Source of the DNA: Halobacteriales archaeon QS_6_71_20
GTDB lineage: Archaea > Halobacteriota > Halobacteria > Halobacteriales > Haloferacaceae
Direction of reading: 5' to 3'
DNA: 64,000 nt
Assembly (NCBI GenBank): GCA_003020945.1
Contig: PXRU01000006.1
Location: forward strand, 1-64,000
Part shown: positions 26,391-34,872 of the stretch, one piece after another
Layout: every line of letters starts with the position of its first letter
How positions within the stretch are numbered: position 1 is the first letter of the stretch
Position numbers and translations under genes: made by a program
The notes under the pieces: model-generated
The model's database searches: none
What the model was told of the DNA's origin: nothing
The model's input: the letters and a program-made list of their open reading frames with translations, nothing else

Positions 26391-27619
26391 TACCACGCGT
26401 ACTCCTCGCGCGGGTCGACCTCGTCGCGCTCGCGGTCGAACACGACCTCGCCGTCGACGACCACGTACCGGCTCCGGGTGTCCATCTCGTGGAACGGGCC
26501 GTCCCAGGCGACGAGATCCGCGTCCGTGCCGGGCGCGAGGTCGCCGACCCGGTCGCGGACGCCGAGGATCTCCGCGGGGTTGGTCGTCACCGTGTCGAGG
26601 GCGGCCGCCTCCGGGAGCCCCTCCCGGACCGCGAGGCCGACGCAGACGTCGAGGTGCTGCTGGGGGAGCACCGGCGCGTCCGTCTGGATGGCGACGGTGA
26701 CGCCCGCCTCGTGGAGGATCGCCGGCGTCTCGAAGGTGATGTTACGGAGCTCGTACTTCGAGGCCGACGAGAGGGAGGGACCGACGACCGCGGGCACGTC
26801 GCGCTCGGCGAACTCCTCGGCGATCAGGTGGCCCTCGGTGGCGTGCTCGATCGAGAGGCGGTCGATGTCGAACTCCTCGGCAATGCGGAACACCGTCACG
26901 ATGTCGTCCGAGCGGTGGGCGTGGACCCGCAGCGGGAGGTCGCCGTCGAGGACGCGCGCGAGGTTCTCCCGCCCGAGGTCGCGCTCGAACGGCTCGCCGT
27001 TCTCGCGGGCGTGCTCGCGGGCCTCGACGTAGTCCTCCGTCGCCGTGAACTCCTCGCGGAGCGTGGCGGCGACCCCCGGCCGGGTGGAGGGCTGGCGCCC
27101 CTCGCGCTCGCCGTGGAACCGCTTGGGGTTCTCGCCCATCGCGGCCTTCATGCCGTCCTCGGCGATCAGCATCCGGTCGGCAACCGTCCCGTACGTCTTC
27201 ATCGAGCAGATGACTCCGCCGATCACGTTGCCCGAGCCCATGCGCGCGGAGACGGTGGTGACGCCGTTCCGGAACGCCCCCTTCAGCTCCTCGTCGCGCG
27301 GGTGGAAGCCGTCGAGCGCGTTCACGTGCGGCGTCGTCGCGCTGGTCCCCTCGTTGAAGTCGCCGTCCTCCGGCTCGGCCCACTCGGCCATGCCCGCGTG
27401 GCTGTGGGCGTCGATCAGTCCCGGGGTCACTTCGAGCCCCGTGGCGTCGATCTCGGTCGCGTCGGCGGGCGCGTCCACCTCGCCGACGGCGACGATCTCG
27501 CCGCCCGCGAGGAGCACGTCCCCCTCGACCGTCCCCCGCTCCGTCTGTGTGTGAACCGTTCCACCGCGCACGACGAGCGCCCCGCCGTCGGAATCCGTCA
27601 TCGCCTCGCGGTTGTCCAT
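26390..27619 (-). CDS. Metal-dependent amidohydrolase
   Basis: A 409-aa hydrolase of the imidazolonepropionase-like group. The first metal site is VTPGLIDAHSHAGMAEW, further ligands are in LRVHAHRSDDIV and LSIEHATEGHL, and the catalytic Asp is in VAIQTDAPVLP. The ends form the usual composite beta sandwich (VVRGGTVHTQ at the start, DADLVAWDGPFHEM at the end). The substrate is a cyclic or linear amide but is not identified. The ATG at 27619 is used; an ATG at 27601 (MTDSDGG) is nearly as good. Confidence 0.85.
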   Translation of the reverse strand: MDNREAMTDSDGGALVVRGGTVHTQTERGTVEGDVLLAGGEIVAVGEVDAPADATEIDATGLEVTPGLIDAHSHAGMAEWAEPEDGDFNEGTSATTPHVNALDGFHPRDEELKGAFRNGVTTVSARMGSGNVIGGVICSMKTYGTVADRMLIAEDGMKAAMGENPKRFHGEREGRQPSTRPGVAATLREEFTATEDYVEAREHARENGEPFERDLGRENLARVLDGDLPLRVHAHRSDDIVTVFRIAEEFDIDRLSIEHATEGHLIAEEFAERDVPAVVGPSLSSASKYELRNITFETPAILHEAGVTVAIQTDAPVLPQQHLDVCVGLAVREGLPEAAALDTVTTNPAEILGVRDRVGDLAPGTDADLVAWDGPFHEMDTRSRYVVVDGEVVFDRERDEVDPREEYAW

Positions 27620-28310
27620 CGGTCGTCAAAGTGTTTCGGTTCGAAACGGTAGGCGCGACGCTACAACACCCGGCGGACGGTGTCGGCGACGCCGACGACC
27701 GCCTCTCGGCGGAACGTCCAGACGTCACGCCAGACGCGCGGCTCCGTCTTCGGCGCCGGGAGACAAGCGGGGGTCGGCCGGCGCCAGCGACTCGAACTGT
27801 GTCTCGGGTATCGTCCGGGCAGTCCTCGACAGGACAGCGCTATCGTATAGAAGGGTCGCAACGAGCTATCAGCGGTGAACCCGTCACGACGGGCGTCGGA
27901 GCGCCGGGACGGGGTGTGGTACCGCCCGACACGGCTGCACAATCGTTAATATTCGGGCGTTCGATCCGCCTGACACGACGAGAGTCGGAGGACCCCGATG
28001 ACCGACCACACCGCGTCCGCGACCCGGCTGCCGCTCGGCAGCGACGGGTATGCGGGGTGGTCGGGTGCCGGCGTCGAGTTCCGCGTCGCCGCCGCGACGG
28101 CGAACGGGACCGGCGCCTGCGTGGGGAACGCCTCCGCACCGTCCGCCTCCATCGCCGCGTGACGCGGCGACGGCTCTCGGGGTCGACCCGAGCGGGGGCG
28201 GACGCCTTCTCCACTCACCGTTCAGGCCACCTCGAACCCGTCGCCGCGTCTCGCGGCCGACCCGCTCCCCGGGAAGGCCCGCGGGCGCGTTCGAGCCGCG
28301 CAGGGAGCCT
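27620..28310. other. Intergenic region with one possible small gene
   Basis: Nearly 700 bp between the amidohydrolase and the next conserved gene. Reading frames covering it are mostly Arg-rich shadows. The only coding-looking segments are the 54-codon ORF at 27998 and, on the minus strand near 27661-27745, a stretch reading VWRDVWTFRREAVVGVAD that may be the end of a lost gene. Confidence 0.5.
27998..28162 (+). CDS. Possible small protein gene with a strong ribosome-binding site
   Basis: A 54-codon reading frame, MTDHTASATRLPLGSDGYAG and onward, with mostly G/C third positions. GGAGG at 27987-27991 lies six bases before the ATG, and an A/T patch (GTTAATATTC, about 27945) is at promoter distance. 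The product is small, Ala/Gly-rich with one Cys, and has no recognisable domain. It could be a real small protein or a chance frame. Confidence 0.35.
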   Translation: MTDHTASATRLPLGSDGYAGWSGAGVEFRVAAATANGTGACVGNASAPSASIAA

Positions 28311-28655
28311 ATGTCGGTCCGCCGACAGCGACTGGCCGACGCCAGCATGACCGTCGCAGTGTCCCGTTCGGCCCCCGGCGACCTCGCCGAGGGCGCCGAG
28401 ACGACGCTCCGCCGCGCCGCCGCCGTCGAGGCCGTCGAGTCGCTCGACATCCGCGGCATCGAGCCCGGCCTCAACGACCTCACGGTCGAGGCCGACGCGA
28501 CCGTCGCGCTCGCGGCCGACGCGGGCGAGGAGCGCGAGGCCGTCGCCGCCGCGCTCGCCGAGCGGTTCGGCGTCGGCGACGTGACGGTCGAGTCCGTCCG
28601 CTCGGTCCCGCCCGACGCCGGGGATCACGCCGCGGCGCCGGCCGGCGTCGACTGA
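28311..28655 (+). CDS. Conserved haloarchaeal hypothetical protein
   Basis: A 114-aa acidic protein upstream of pus10 in the same direction. The sequence alternates helices and strands: RRAAAVEAVESLDIRGIEPGL, DLTVEADATVALAADAG, REAVAAALAERFGVGDVTVE. This repeats a beta-alpha pattern that suggests a small ferredoxin-like or RNA-associated fold, but I do not recognise a family. The ATG at 28311 or the one at 28347 could be the start. The gap of about 200 bp makes co-transcription with pus10 uncertain. Confidence 0.55.
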   Translation: MSVRRQRLADASMTVAVSRSAPGDLAEGAETTLRRAAAVEAVESLDIRGIEPGLNDLTVEADATVALAADAGEEREAVAAALAERFGVGDVTVESVRSVPPDAGDHAAAPAGVD

Positions 28656-28852
28656 CCGCGGGGCGCTCGGAGCCCGGTCCGCCCGTGCCCGCCGGCGCCC
28701 CTGAGTCGACGCCCGCAGGCTTCGACGCCGATCCGGCCGACCGGCCGCCGGGTCCCTCCGTGACCCGTCGCCGTTCGCCGCGCCGCCGTGTCACCCCGGC
28801 GAGTCGGACGCGCAACCGAAAGGGCCTACCGCCAGCCGGGACGAGGGCGGAT

Positions 28853-30325
28853 ATGACCGATTCCGACGCTCCCGCCGATACCGACACGGCGGCCGACACC
28901 GCGACGGCCGACGCCGAGGAGCCGTTCCCCGACGTGGTCGAGGCGGCCCGCGCCCTGCTGGCGACCGGCCCGCTGTGTGACCACTGCCTGGGCCGTCCGT
29001 TCGCCGAGCGCTCGTTCGGCCTCGGCAACCGCGAGCGCGGCGAGGGCCTCCGGGTCGCCGTCGCGCTCGCCGACGACGCCGACTTCGATGGCGGGTCGGG
29101 AGCCGGCCCGAACCGCTCGGACGGGGAGCAGCGACGCGACGACCCGGGAGACCCAGGCGCGGCCGCGGACTGCTGGGTGTGTGAGGGCGTCTTCGAGCGC
29201 CTCGACGAGTTCGCCGAGCGCGCCGCCGACGCCGTCGCCGACTACGAGTACGACACCTACCAGGTCGGCACGCGCGTCCCCCCGCTGGCCGAGGAGAACG
29301 ATCGCCTGCTCCGCGAGGACGCGGGGATGGCCCCCGACGCCGGGGAGCCGCTCCGGAAGGAGCTCAACCGCGAGGTCGGCAAGCGCGTCGGCCGGGCGAC
29401 CGGCGCGACGGCGGAGTTCGAGCGCCCGCACGTGCAGTTCCTCCTCGACGTGGACGCCGACCGGGTCGAGGCGACGGTCAACTCCGCGCACGTGTACGGC
29501 CGCTACCAGAAGCTGGAGCGCGACATCCCGCAGACGGAGTGGCCCTGCTCGGACTGTCGCGGCTCCGGTCGACAGGGGCGCGAGGAGTGTGACACCTGCG
29601 ACGGCTCCGGCTACCTGTACCCCGAGAGCGTCGAACAGCTCACGGCGCCCGTCGTCGAGGAGGTGATGGCGGGCGTCGACGCCACGTTCCACGGCGCCGG
29701 CCGCGAGGACGTCGACGCGCTGATGCTCGGGACGGGTCGCCCGTTCGTGATCGAGGTCGACGAGCCGCGCAGGCGCGACATCGACACGGACCGGCTGGAG
29801 GGCGACATCAACGCCTTCGCCGACGGCAAAGTCGAGGTGGAGGGGCTGCGGCCGTGCGAGCACACGATGGTCGAGCGCGTGAAGGAGCTCGACGCGACCA
29901 AGCGCTACCGCGCGAGCGTCGCGTTCGGGAGCGACGTCCCCGCCGAGGCGCTGGCCGACGCCGTCGCCGAACTCGACGGCGCGACCGTCGAACAGTACAC
30001 CCCGAGCCGCGTCGACCACCGGCGTGCCGCCAAGACCCGCACCCGCGTCGCCCACGAGGTGACGGCCGAACGGGAGGACGCGCGCCACGCCGCCGTCGAG
30101 GTCCACGGCGCCGGCGGCCTCTACATCAAGGAGCTGATCTCCGGCGACGAAGGGCGGACGGAGCCGAGCCTCGCGGGACTGCTCGGCGTCGACGCGACGG
30201 TGACGGCGCTGGACGTGCTCGCCGTCGAGGGACGCGACGAGCCGTTCGAGCGCGAGGAGTTCTTCCTCCGGGGAACCGCCGATCGGGGAGACGACGATCC
30301 CGAGACCAACAACGGCGGGGAGTAA
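28853..30325 (+). CDS. pus10: tRNA pseudouridine synthase Pus10
   Basis: Makes pseudouridine 54 and 55 in archaeal tRNA. The 490-aa protein begins with an acidic tail, then a zinc site from CDHCLGRPF and CWVCEG, a THUMP-like RNA-binding part, a second Cys cluster (CSDCRGSGRQ, then CDTCDGSG) and the catalytic domain. The catalytic Asp is expected in GREDVDALMLGTGRPF (about residue 288). C-terminal elements LYIKELISGDEGRTEPSL are diagnostic. Its product at position 54 is the substrate of TrmY, encoded at 13840. rnhB begins three bases after its stop. Confidence 0.93.
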   Translation: MTDSDAPADTDTAADTATADAEEPFPDVVEAARALLATGPLCDHCLGRPFAERSFGLGNRERGEGLRVAVALADDADFDGGSGAGPNRSDGEQRRDDPGDPGAAADCWVCEGVFERLDEFAERAADAVADYEYDTYQVGTRVPPLAEENDRLLREDAGMAPDAGEPLRKELNREVGKRVGRATGATAEFERPHVQFLLDVDADRVEATVNSAHVYGRYQKLERDIPQTEWPCSDCRGSGRQGREECDTCDGSGYLYPESVEQLTAPVVEEVMAGVDATFHGAGREDVDALMLGTGRPFVIEVDEPRRRDIDTDRLEGDINAFADGKVEVEGLRPCEHTMVERVKELDATKRYRASVAFGSDVPAEALADAVAELDGATVEQYTPSRVDHRRAAKTRTRVAHEVTAEREDARHAAVEVHGAGGLYIKELISGDEGRTEPSLAGLLGVDATVTALDVLAVEGRDEPFEREEFFLRGTADRGDDDPETNNGGE

Positions 30326-30328
30326 GCT

Positions 30329-31012
30329 GTGCTCGGCGCCGACGAGGCGGGGAAGGGACCCGTCCTGGGACCGATGGTCGCGGCCGCGGTTCGCGCCGAT
30401 CCCGGGGCGATCCCCGAGGGGGTGGACGACTCCAAACGGCTCTCTCCCGCCCGACGCGACGACCTCGACGCGGCCCTGCGTGCGGACGACCGCGTCGCCG
30501 TCGGCGTGAGCGTGGTCGGCGTCGGCCGCATCGACGACCCGGCGACCGACATGAACGCGCTCACCGTCGCCGGGCAGGCCGAGGCGCTCGCGGCGGTCGC
30601 GCGCGACGGCGACCGCGCAGTTGTCGATGCCGGCGACGTCAGCGAGTCGCGGTTCGCCGAGCGCGTCGCCGACGCGGTCGCGGCGGCGAACATTGAGCCG
30701 GCCGAGGGAACCGACATCGCCGTCGACGTGACCGCCGAACACGGCGCCGACGAGTCGTACCCCGTCGTCGCCGCCGCGAGCGTGATCGCGAAGGTCGAGC
30801 GCGACCGGATCGTCGCGGAGCTGGACGCCGCGTACCGCGACCGCGGCTACGACGGGATCGGCAGCGGCTACCCCTCGGACCCGGCGACCCGCGAGTTCCT
30901 CCGGGAGTACGTGGACCGCGAGGGCGACCTCCCCGACTGCGCCCGGAGGTCGTGGAGCACCTGCGACGACCTGCTGGCGGCGAGCGAGCAGTCGGCGCTT
31001 GCGGAGTTCTGA
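30329..31012 (+). CDS. rnhB: Ribonuclease HII
   Basis: Removes RNA from RNA:DNA hybrids and single ribonucleotides from DNA. The 227-aa protein starts with the family motif GADEAGKGPVLGPMV, carrying the first catalytic Asp and Glu; another is in AVVDAGDVSESRF, and SVIAKVERDR and GSGYPSDPATREFL complete the fold. The start is a GTG at 30329, three bases after the pus10 stop, so the two are probably one operon. Confidence 0.93.
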   Translation: MLGADEAGKGPVLGPMVAAAVRADPGAIPEGVDDSKRLSPARRDDLDAALRADDRVAVGVSVVGVGRIDDPATDMNALTVAGQAEALAAVARDGDRAVVDAGDVSESRFAERVADAVAAANIEPAEGTDIAVDVTAEHGADESYPVVAAASVIAKVERDRIVAELDAAYRDRGYDGIGSGYPSDPATREFLREYVDREGDLPDCARRSWSTCDDLLAASEQSALAEF

Positions 31013-31040
31013 ATCGGAGGCAGGGGCCGAACGCGACGAC

Positions 31041-31433
31041 TCAGTACGTCTCGACGTCGAGTGCGGGGATCCGGTCGAAGTGGGATCCGTTCCGGGTGAG
31101 AACCGGTTCGTTCTCGCCGATCGCGGTCGCCGCGATAACGCAGTCCTCGCGGTCGATCCGTTCGCCCGCGGCGACGAGATCGCCGCTCAGTTCGCCGGCA
31201 CGCTTCATCACGGGATGATCCGCCGGGATCACGTGTTTGGAGTCGAGGACGCGCAGGACCGCCCGCTTCTCGTTGTCCGGCTTGTCCGACCGGCGCACCC
31301 CCTCGTATAGCTCTAGCGAGGTGATCGAAGCGACCTTCTGGGGCCGGTGCTCCCGTTCGAGGAGGTCGAGGGTGTCCAGCGCGTCCGGGTTCCCATTTAA
31401 GATATCGATGAGAAAGCTCGTGTCCTGAATCAT
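31041..31433 (-). CDS. vapC: VapC-type PIN domain toxin
   Basis: A 130-aa PIN ribonuclease. Acidic active-site residues are visible: Asp4 in MIQDTSF, Glu41 in TSLELYEG, and Asp94/Asp97 in IDREDCVIAATA. In the family these coordinate magnesium for RNA cleavage, often of tRNA or rRNA. The ATG overlaps the stop of the upstream antitoxin gene by four bases (ATGA), as in a coupled toxin-antitoxin pair. Confidence 0.9.
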   Translation of the reverse strand: MIQDTSFLIDILNGNPDALDTLDLLEREHRPQKVASITSLELYEGVRRSDKPDNEKRAVLRVLDSKHVIPADHPVMKRAGELSGDLVAAGERIDREDCVIAATAIGENEPVLTRNGSHFDRIPALDVETY

Positions 31434-31663
31434 TGTGAGCGGTCGTCCGTGACCCGGTTCCGTCGGTCACGTGAGCGGTCGCGCCCCTCCTCGACCGCCG
31501 CTTCGAGGTCGTCGGTCCCGTCCGCCCAGATCCCGGCGACCTCCCCCCACGACCGCTCCCCGGCGAGCCGCTTGACGACCGTGCTGAAGCTCTCTCCCTC
31601 ACGCTTGTGGGCCTTCAGTCGCTCGTACGCCTCGTCGTCGAGCGAGATGGTCTTCGTCCCCAT
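31430..31663 (-). CDS. vapB: VapB-type antitoxin
   Basis: A 77-aa antitoxin with an N-terminal DNA-binding part, TKTISLDDEAYERLKAHKREGE, then SFSTVVKRLAGERSW, of the VapB/DUF217 sort, and a charged C-terminal tail expected to wrap the toxin active site. It is first in the operon and overlaps vapC. A perfect palindrome sits over its TATA box just upstream and is a natural site for autorepression. Confidence 0.87.
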   Translation of the reverse strand: MGTKTISLDDEAYERLKAHKREGESFSTVVKRLAGERSWGEVAGIWADGTDDLEAAVEEGRDRSRDRRNRVTDDRSQ

Positions 31664-31679
31664 GCGTACACAGTGTCCT

Positions 31680-31697
31680 GTGTCTATTTATAGACAC
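31680..31697 (-). promoter_or_regulatory. Palindromic operator overlapping the vapBC TATA box
   Basis: GTGTCTATTTATAGACAC is a perfect inverted repeat: two 8-base arms separated by TT. Its centre, TATAAATA on the minus strand, is the TATA box, about 25 bp from the vapB ATG at 31663, so the mRNA is probably leaderless. An extra GTGTC half-site lies just beside it. Binding of VapB dimers would cover the TATA box directly. Confidence 0.7.
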
Positions 31698-31796
31698 TCA
31701 CCCGAGTGGCTCGGGCGGTCGGGCACCGAATCGGTCGCCGACTCGTGCGACGACGAGAGGACCGGGACCTTGGCAGTCAGCGCGGTTCGTCCGGGC

Positions 31797-33359
31797 TCAG
31801 CGGTCGGTCAGCAGCGCCCGGAGGATGTCCCCGTACGCCGGTCGGGTGACGAGGACGCCGACGAGGACGCCGAGGATCGTGAAGATGGCGAACCCCTGGA
31901 GGTCGCCCAGCGAGAGGAACGCCAGCGGCGACATCGCGACGATCGTCGTCGCGGCGGCGGCGCCGATGACCCAGAACGCCTTCCGGAAGCGCGACTGGAA
32001 CACCCGCCTGGAGTTCACCTCGCCCTCGGCCATCACCTCGTCGGCGATGATCACGAGGTCGTCGACCCCGGTCCCGATGACGGCGATGAACCCCGCGATC
32101 ACCGACAGGTCCAGCGGGTATTGGATGAACGCCGCGAACCCGAGGAGGACGACCACCTCCGAGAGCGCGGTGACGACCATCGGCGCGGCCACCTTCGGGT
32201 CGCCGTAGCGGACGAACACGACGCCCGCGACGGTGAGCACCGCGAGGACCCCGATGAGCAGCGAGTCGGACCTGAAGTCCTCGCCCTGCGCGGCGCTGAT
32301 CGAGGAGGCGGTCCCCTCGTCGATCGCCAGCGCCGCCGGGAGCGCGCCGGCGCGCAGGTCGACCGAGACTTCCTGTGCGCGCTCGAACGAGCCGGTGACG
32401 AGGATGAACTGCGGGTCCTGGGCCCACTCGCCGTCGCGCATCGACCCCGCGAGGTTCGCGTTCATCCCGAACGAGGAGACGACCTGTCCGTCCCGGATGA
32501 CGAGGATGCACGGCTCCGTCGACTGCGGGTCGTCCCGGTACGTGCACTCGGTCCCGCCACGGCCGGCGACGCCCGTCTCGACGAACTGCCCCTCCACGCG
32601 CTCGGCCTCGCTTTGCCGGATCGACACCGGGACGTGCGGCCCGGGGCCCTGCTCGCCCTGCTGGGCGGTGCCGACCGTCTGGAAGTCCTCCTGGCGGATG
32701 ACGGTCGTGTTCACGTACTCCGTGGAGTCGTTCCGCTGGACCCGGTGGTAGGCGGCGATCCGGACGGTCCCGCGGGAGTTCACCAGGTCGATCACCTCGC
32801 TGCGGTCGTCGTTGGGCACCTCGATGAGCACGAAGTTCTCCCCGCCGATCGTCCGGACGGTCCGGACCGTCCCGCCGGAGAGGCCCGCGGCGTTGATCTT
32901 CGAGTTCAGCACCTCGACCGTCTGCTGGCGGGTCTCCTCAGTGACGCCGTCCCGGACGCCCCCGTACTCGTAGCCGGCGGTCTCAAGCGCGGTCGAGAAC
33001 TCCGACTGCGTCCCGTTCTCGGCGACGAGCTCGACGGTGCCGCTGGCGTTCGTGGTGTAACGGGCGATCACGTCCGAGCTGTCCGCGTTCGGGAGCTCCG
33101 CGGCCACGTCGCGTTCGACCTGCGCGGTGTCGCTGCCGTCGAACTGTACCTCCTCGGCGGTGACGCCGACCAGCGGCGCGCGGACGCGCGTGCCGCCCGA
33201 CAGCTGGAGGCCGTACTGGAGGTTCGTCGCCGTCTCCTGGGCGGCCGGCCCCTCCGTAGGCTGGAACGCCGGTGCGAACAGGAACAGCGAGGACAGCGCA
33301 AGCATGAGCACCAGCAGGACGACCCGCCAGTTCCCCTTGATCGTCTCCCAGGCGCTCAT
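31797..33359 (-). CDS. secD: Protein export subunit SecD
   Basis: A 520-aa membrane protein that assists Sec-dependent export using ion gradients. It has a first helix (WRVVLLVLMLALSSLFLFAP), a long extracellular P1-type domain (LQYGLQLSGGTRVRAPL through QFILVTGSFERAQ), then five membrane helices with VIAGFIAVIGTGVDDLVIIADEV, the conserved SecD motif. It begins with ATG at 33359, overlapping the end of secF by four bases (ATGA), so the two are co-translated. Confidence 0.93.
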   Translation of the reverse strand: MSAWETIKGNWRVVLLVLMLALSSLFLFAPAFQPTEGPAAQETATNLQYGLQLSGGTRVRAPLVGVTAEEVQFDGSDTAQVERDVAAELPNADSSDVIARYTTNASGTVELVAENGTQSEFSTALETAGYEYGGVRDGVTEETRQQTVEVLNSKINAAGLSGGTVRTVRTIGGENFVLIEVPNDDRSEVIDLVNSRGTVRIAAYHRVQRNDSTEYVNTTVIRQEDFQTVGTAQQGEQGPGPHVPVSIRQSEAERVEGQFVETGVAGRGGTECTYRDDPQSTEPCILVIRDGQVVSSFGMNANLAGSMRDGEWAQDPQFILVTGSFERAQEVSVDLRAGALPAALAIDEGTASSISAAQGEDFRSDSLLIGVLAVLTVAGVVFVRYGDPKVAAPMVVTALSEVVVLLGFAAFIQYPLDLSVIAGFIAVIGTGVDDLVIIADEVMAEGEVNSRRVFQSRFRKAFWVIGAAAATTIVAMSPLAFLSLGDLQGFAIFTILGVLVGVLVTRPAYGDILRALLTDR

Positions 33360-34234
33360 CGCGCCACCCCCTCGTACTTGTACCAGCGAAGCAGCGACAC
33401 GTTGAGCAGGTACGTGTTCATCAGGTCGGCGGTGAGCCCGAACACCAGGATGATCCCGATGCTCGCGAGCAGGCCGATGCCGAAGAAGGAGGCGACGACC
33501 GCCATCACCGCCATCGCGGCGATGGAGGTGAGCGTCATCGTCACGCCCGTGCGCATCGCCCGGCGGGTGGACTCGTAGAAGTCGCCCGAGCGCCGGAGGA
33601 CGCTGTTGTTCAGCAGGATGTCGGAGTCGACGGAGTAGCCGATGAGCATCAACAAGGCCGCGACCGTCCCGAGCGTGAGTTCGATGCCGAAGAGGTTCAT
33701 CAGGGCGACGGGGATGACGATGTCGGAGAACGCCGACACGACGACGGCGACGCTCGGCACGAACGTCCGGAACAGCCCGAACACGAGCAGAGCCATGCCG
33801 GCGAACGCGACGCCGACGCCGATCAGCGCGAGCCGCTGGGTGTCCGAGCCGAAGCTGGCGGACACGGAGTCGATCGACCGGACGGCGAAGCCGGCGTCCT
33901 CGGCCTGCGCCTCCAGTTCGCCGGTGTCGGCGTCCGACGACTGGAAGGTGACGACGTACACGTCGCCGTTGCCGACCCGCTGGACGCTGTCGGGCGTCGC
34001 CGTGAACGCCTCGTCTATCTGGGCGCGCGCCCGTTCGTCGGTCGGCGCGTCCACGCCGAGGCGAAGCTCCGTCCCGCCGGTGAAGTCCAGCCCCGGATCG
34101 ACCGGCGTCCCGGTCGTCGCGTACGCCCCCCCGATGACGAGGAGGGCCACGGTCAGCACCGCCAGCGGGATCGCGGCGAGCTGGCGGTTGTCGTACCGGG
34201 TGTAATCGACCTCCGGTACCTCGAATCGAGCCAT
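33356..34234 (-). CDS. secF: Protein export subunit SecF
   Basis: A 292-aa partner of SecD. After an initial helix, GLDFTGGTELRLGVDAPTDER begins the extracellular part; IGYSVDSDILLNNSVLRRS is the conserved transport motif. Six membrane helices are predicted. The frame is open to 34384, but MARFEVPEVDYTRYDN at 34234 is the proper N-terminus. It is first in the secFD operon. Confidence 0.93.
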   Translation of the reverse strand: MARFEVPEVDYTRYDNRQLAAIPLAVLTVALLVIGGAYATTGTPVDPGLDFTGGTELRLGVDAPTDERARAQIDEAFTATPDSVQRVGNGDVYVVTFQSSDADTGELEAQAEDAGFAVRSIDSVSASFGSDTQRLALIGVGVAFAGMALLVFGLFRTFVPSVAVVVSAFSDIVIPVALMNLFGIELTLGTVAALLMLIGYSVDSDILLNNSVLRRSGDFYESTRRAMRTGVTMTLTSIAAMAVMAVVASFFGIGLLASIGIILVFGLTADLMNTYLLNVSLLRWYKYEGVAR

Positions 34235-34365
34235 GCGTTCCGGTGCCTCCGCCCCCCGAATAAGCCTTCTTTTTCGCGGCTCCCGGCGGTTCAGCTCTCC
34301 GTTCGGTCGACCGCGTGGCAGCCGCCGGCGATACGCCGATGTGGCGTGCGCCCGAACGAACGCCC

Positions 34366-34677
34366 ATGAACGACGAGGCGACACGGGTGGTGCTGTCGTT
34401 CCCGGACGGGCTGAGCGAGTGGGGTCGCGACCAGATCGAGACGGACCGTTACCGTGGATACCTCCGGCGCGTGCTCGCGGAACCGCGCGTCGGCGACGAG
34501 CGCGAGGAGTTCGTCGACGTAGGCTGTTGTGGGGACTCGCTTGACCTCACCTTCCGCGTGGAGCGCGTCGAGGGCGGGAGCCGCGTCGGCGACGACACCG
34601 GGATCGACCTCGTCGAGCGGACGGGCACCGTCGAGGGTGGCTGGCGGGTGCAGTCGGCCGCGGGACCGGGCGAGTAG
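34366..34677 (+). CDS. Conserved haloarchaeal hypothetical protein (DUF7968-like)
   Basis: A 103-aa acidic protein: VVLSFPDGLSEWGRDQIETD at the start, a FVDVGCCGDSLDLTF segment with adjacent Cys residues in the middle, and GIDLVERTGTVEGGWRVQ near the end. It matches a small group restricted to Halobacteria, whose function is unknown. It is transcribed divergently from secF; the ATG at 34366 begins the conserved part. Confidence 0.62.
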   Translation: MNDEATRVVLSFPDGLSEWGRDQIETDRYRGYLRRVLAEPRVGDEREEFVDVGCCGDSLDLTFRVERVEGGSRVGDDTGIDLVERTGTVEGGWRVQSAAGPGE

Positions 34678-34872
34678 GCGGGCGCCTCCCGCGTCGCCAC
34701 ACCGCCCTGGCTTTCCCCCAGCTGTCCGTGGCCGGCGGCCCAGCGGCTGGCGCTGTTGGTGCCCGTGCGAGGACATGGCGGAATTGAATATAGCTTGATG
34801 GGGTTTATCGGGGATGACGGGGCCGGGAGGTGAGCCGACAGTCGAAGCGAGAAAACGGCTTGCTCGGCCGTT

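Noticed and set aside
27661-27942. A 93-codon minus-strand frame ending in VWRDVWTFRREAVVGVADTV
   Set aside because: Only the last 25 or so codons look coding; the rest is Ser/Arg-rich. It may be a gene remnant but is not enough to call a gene.
31041-31663. A mobile island marked by vapBC
   Set aside because: Base composition matches the neighbours and no integrase or repeats are nearby.
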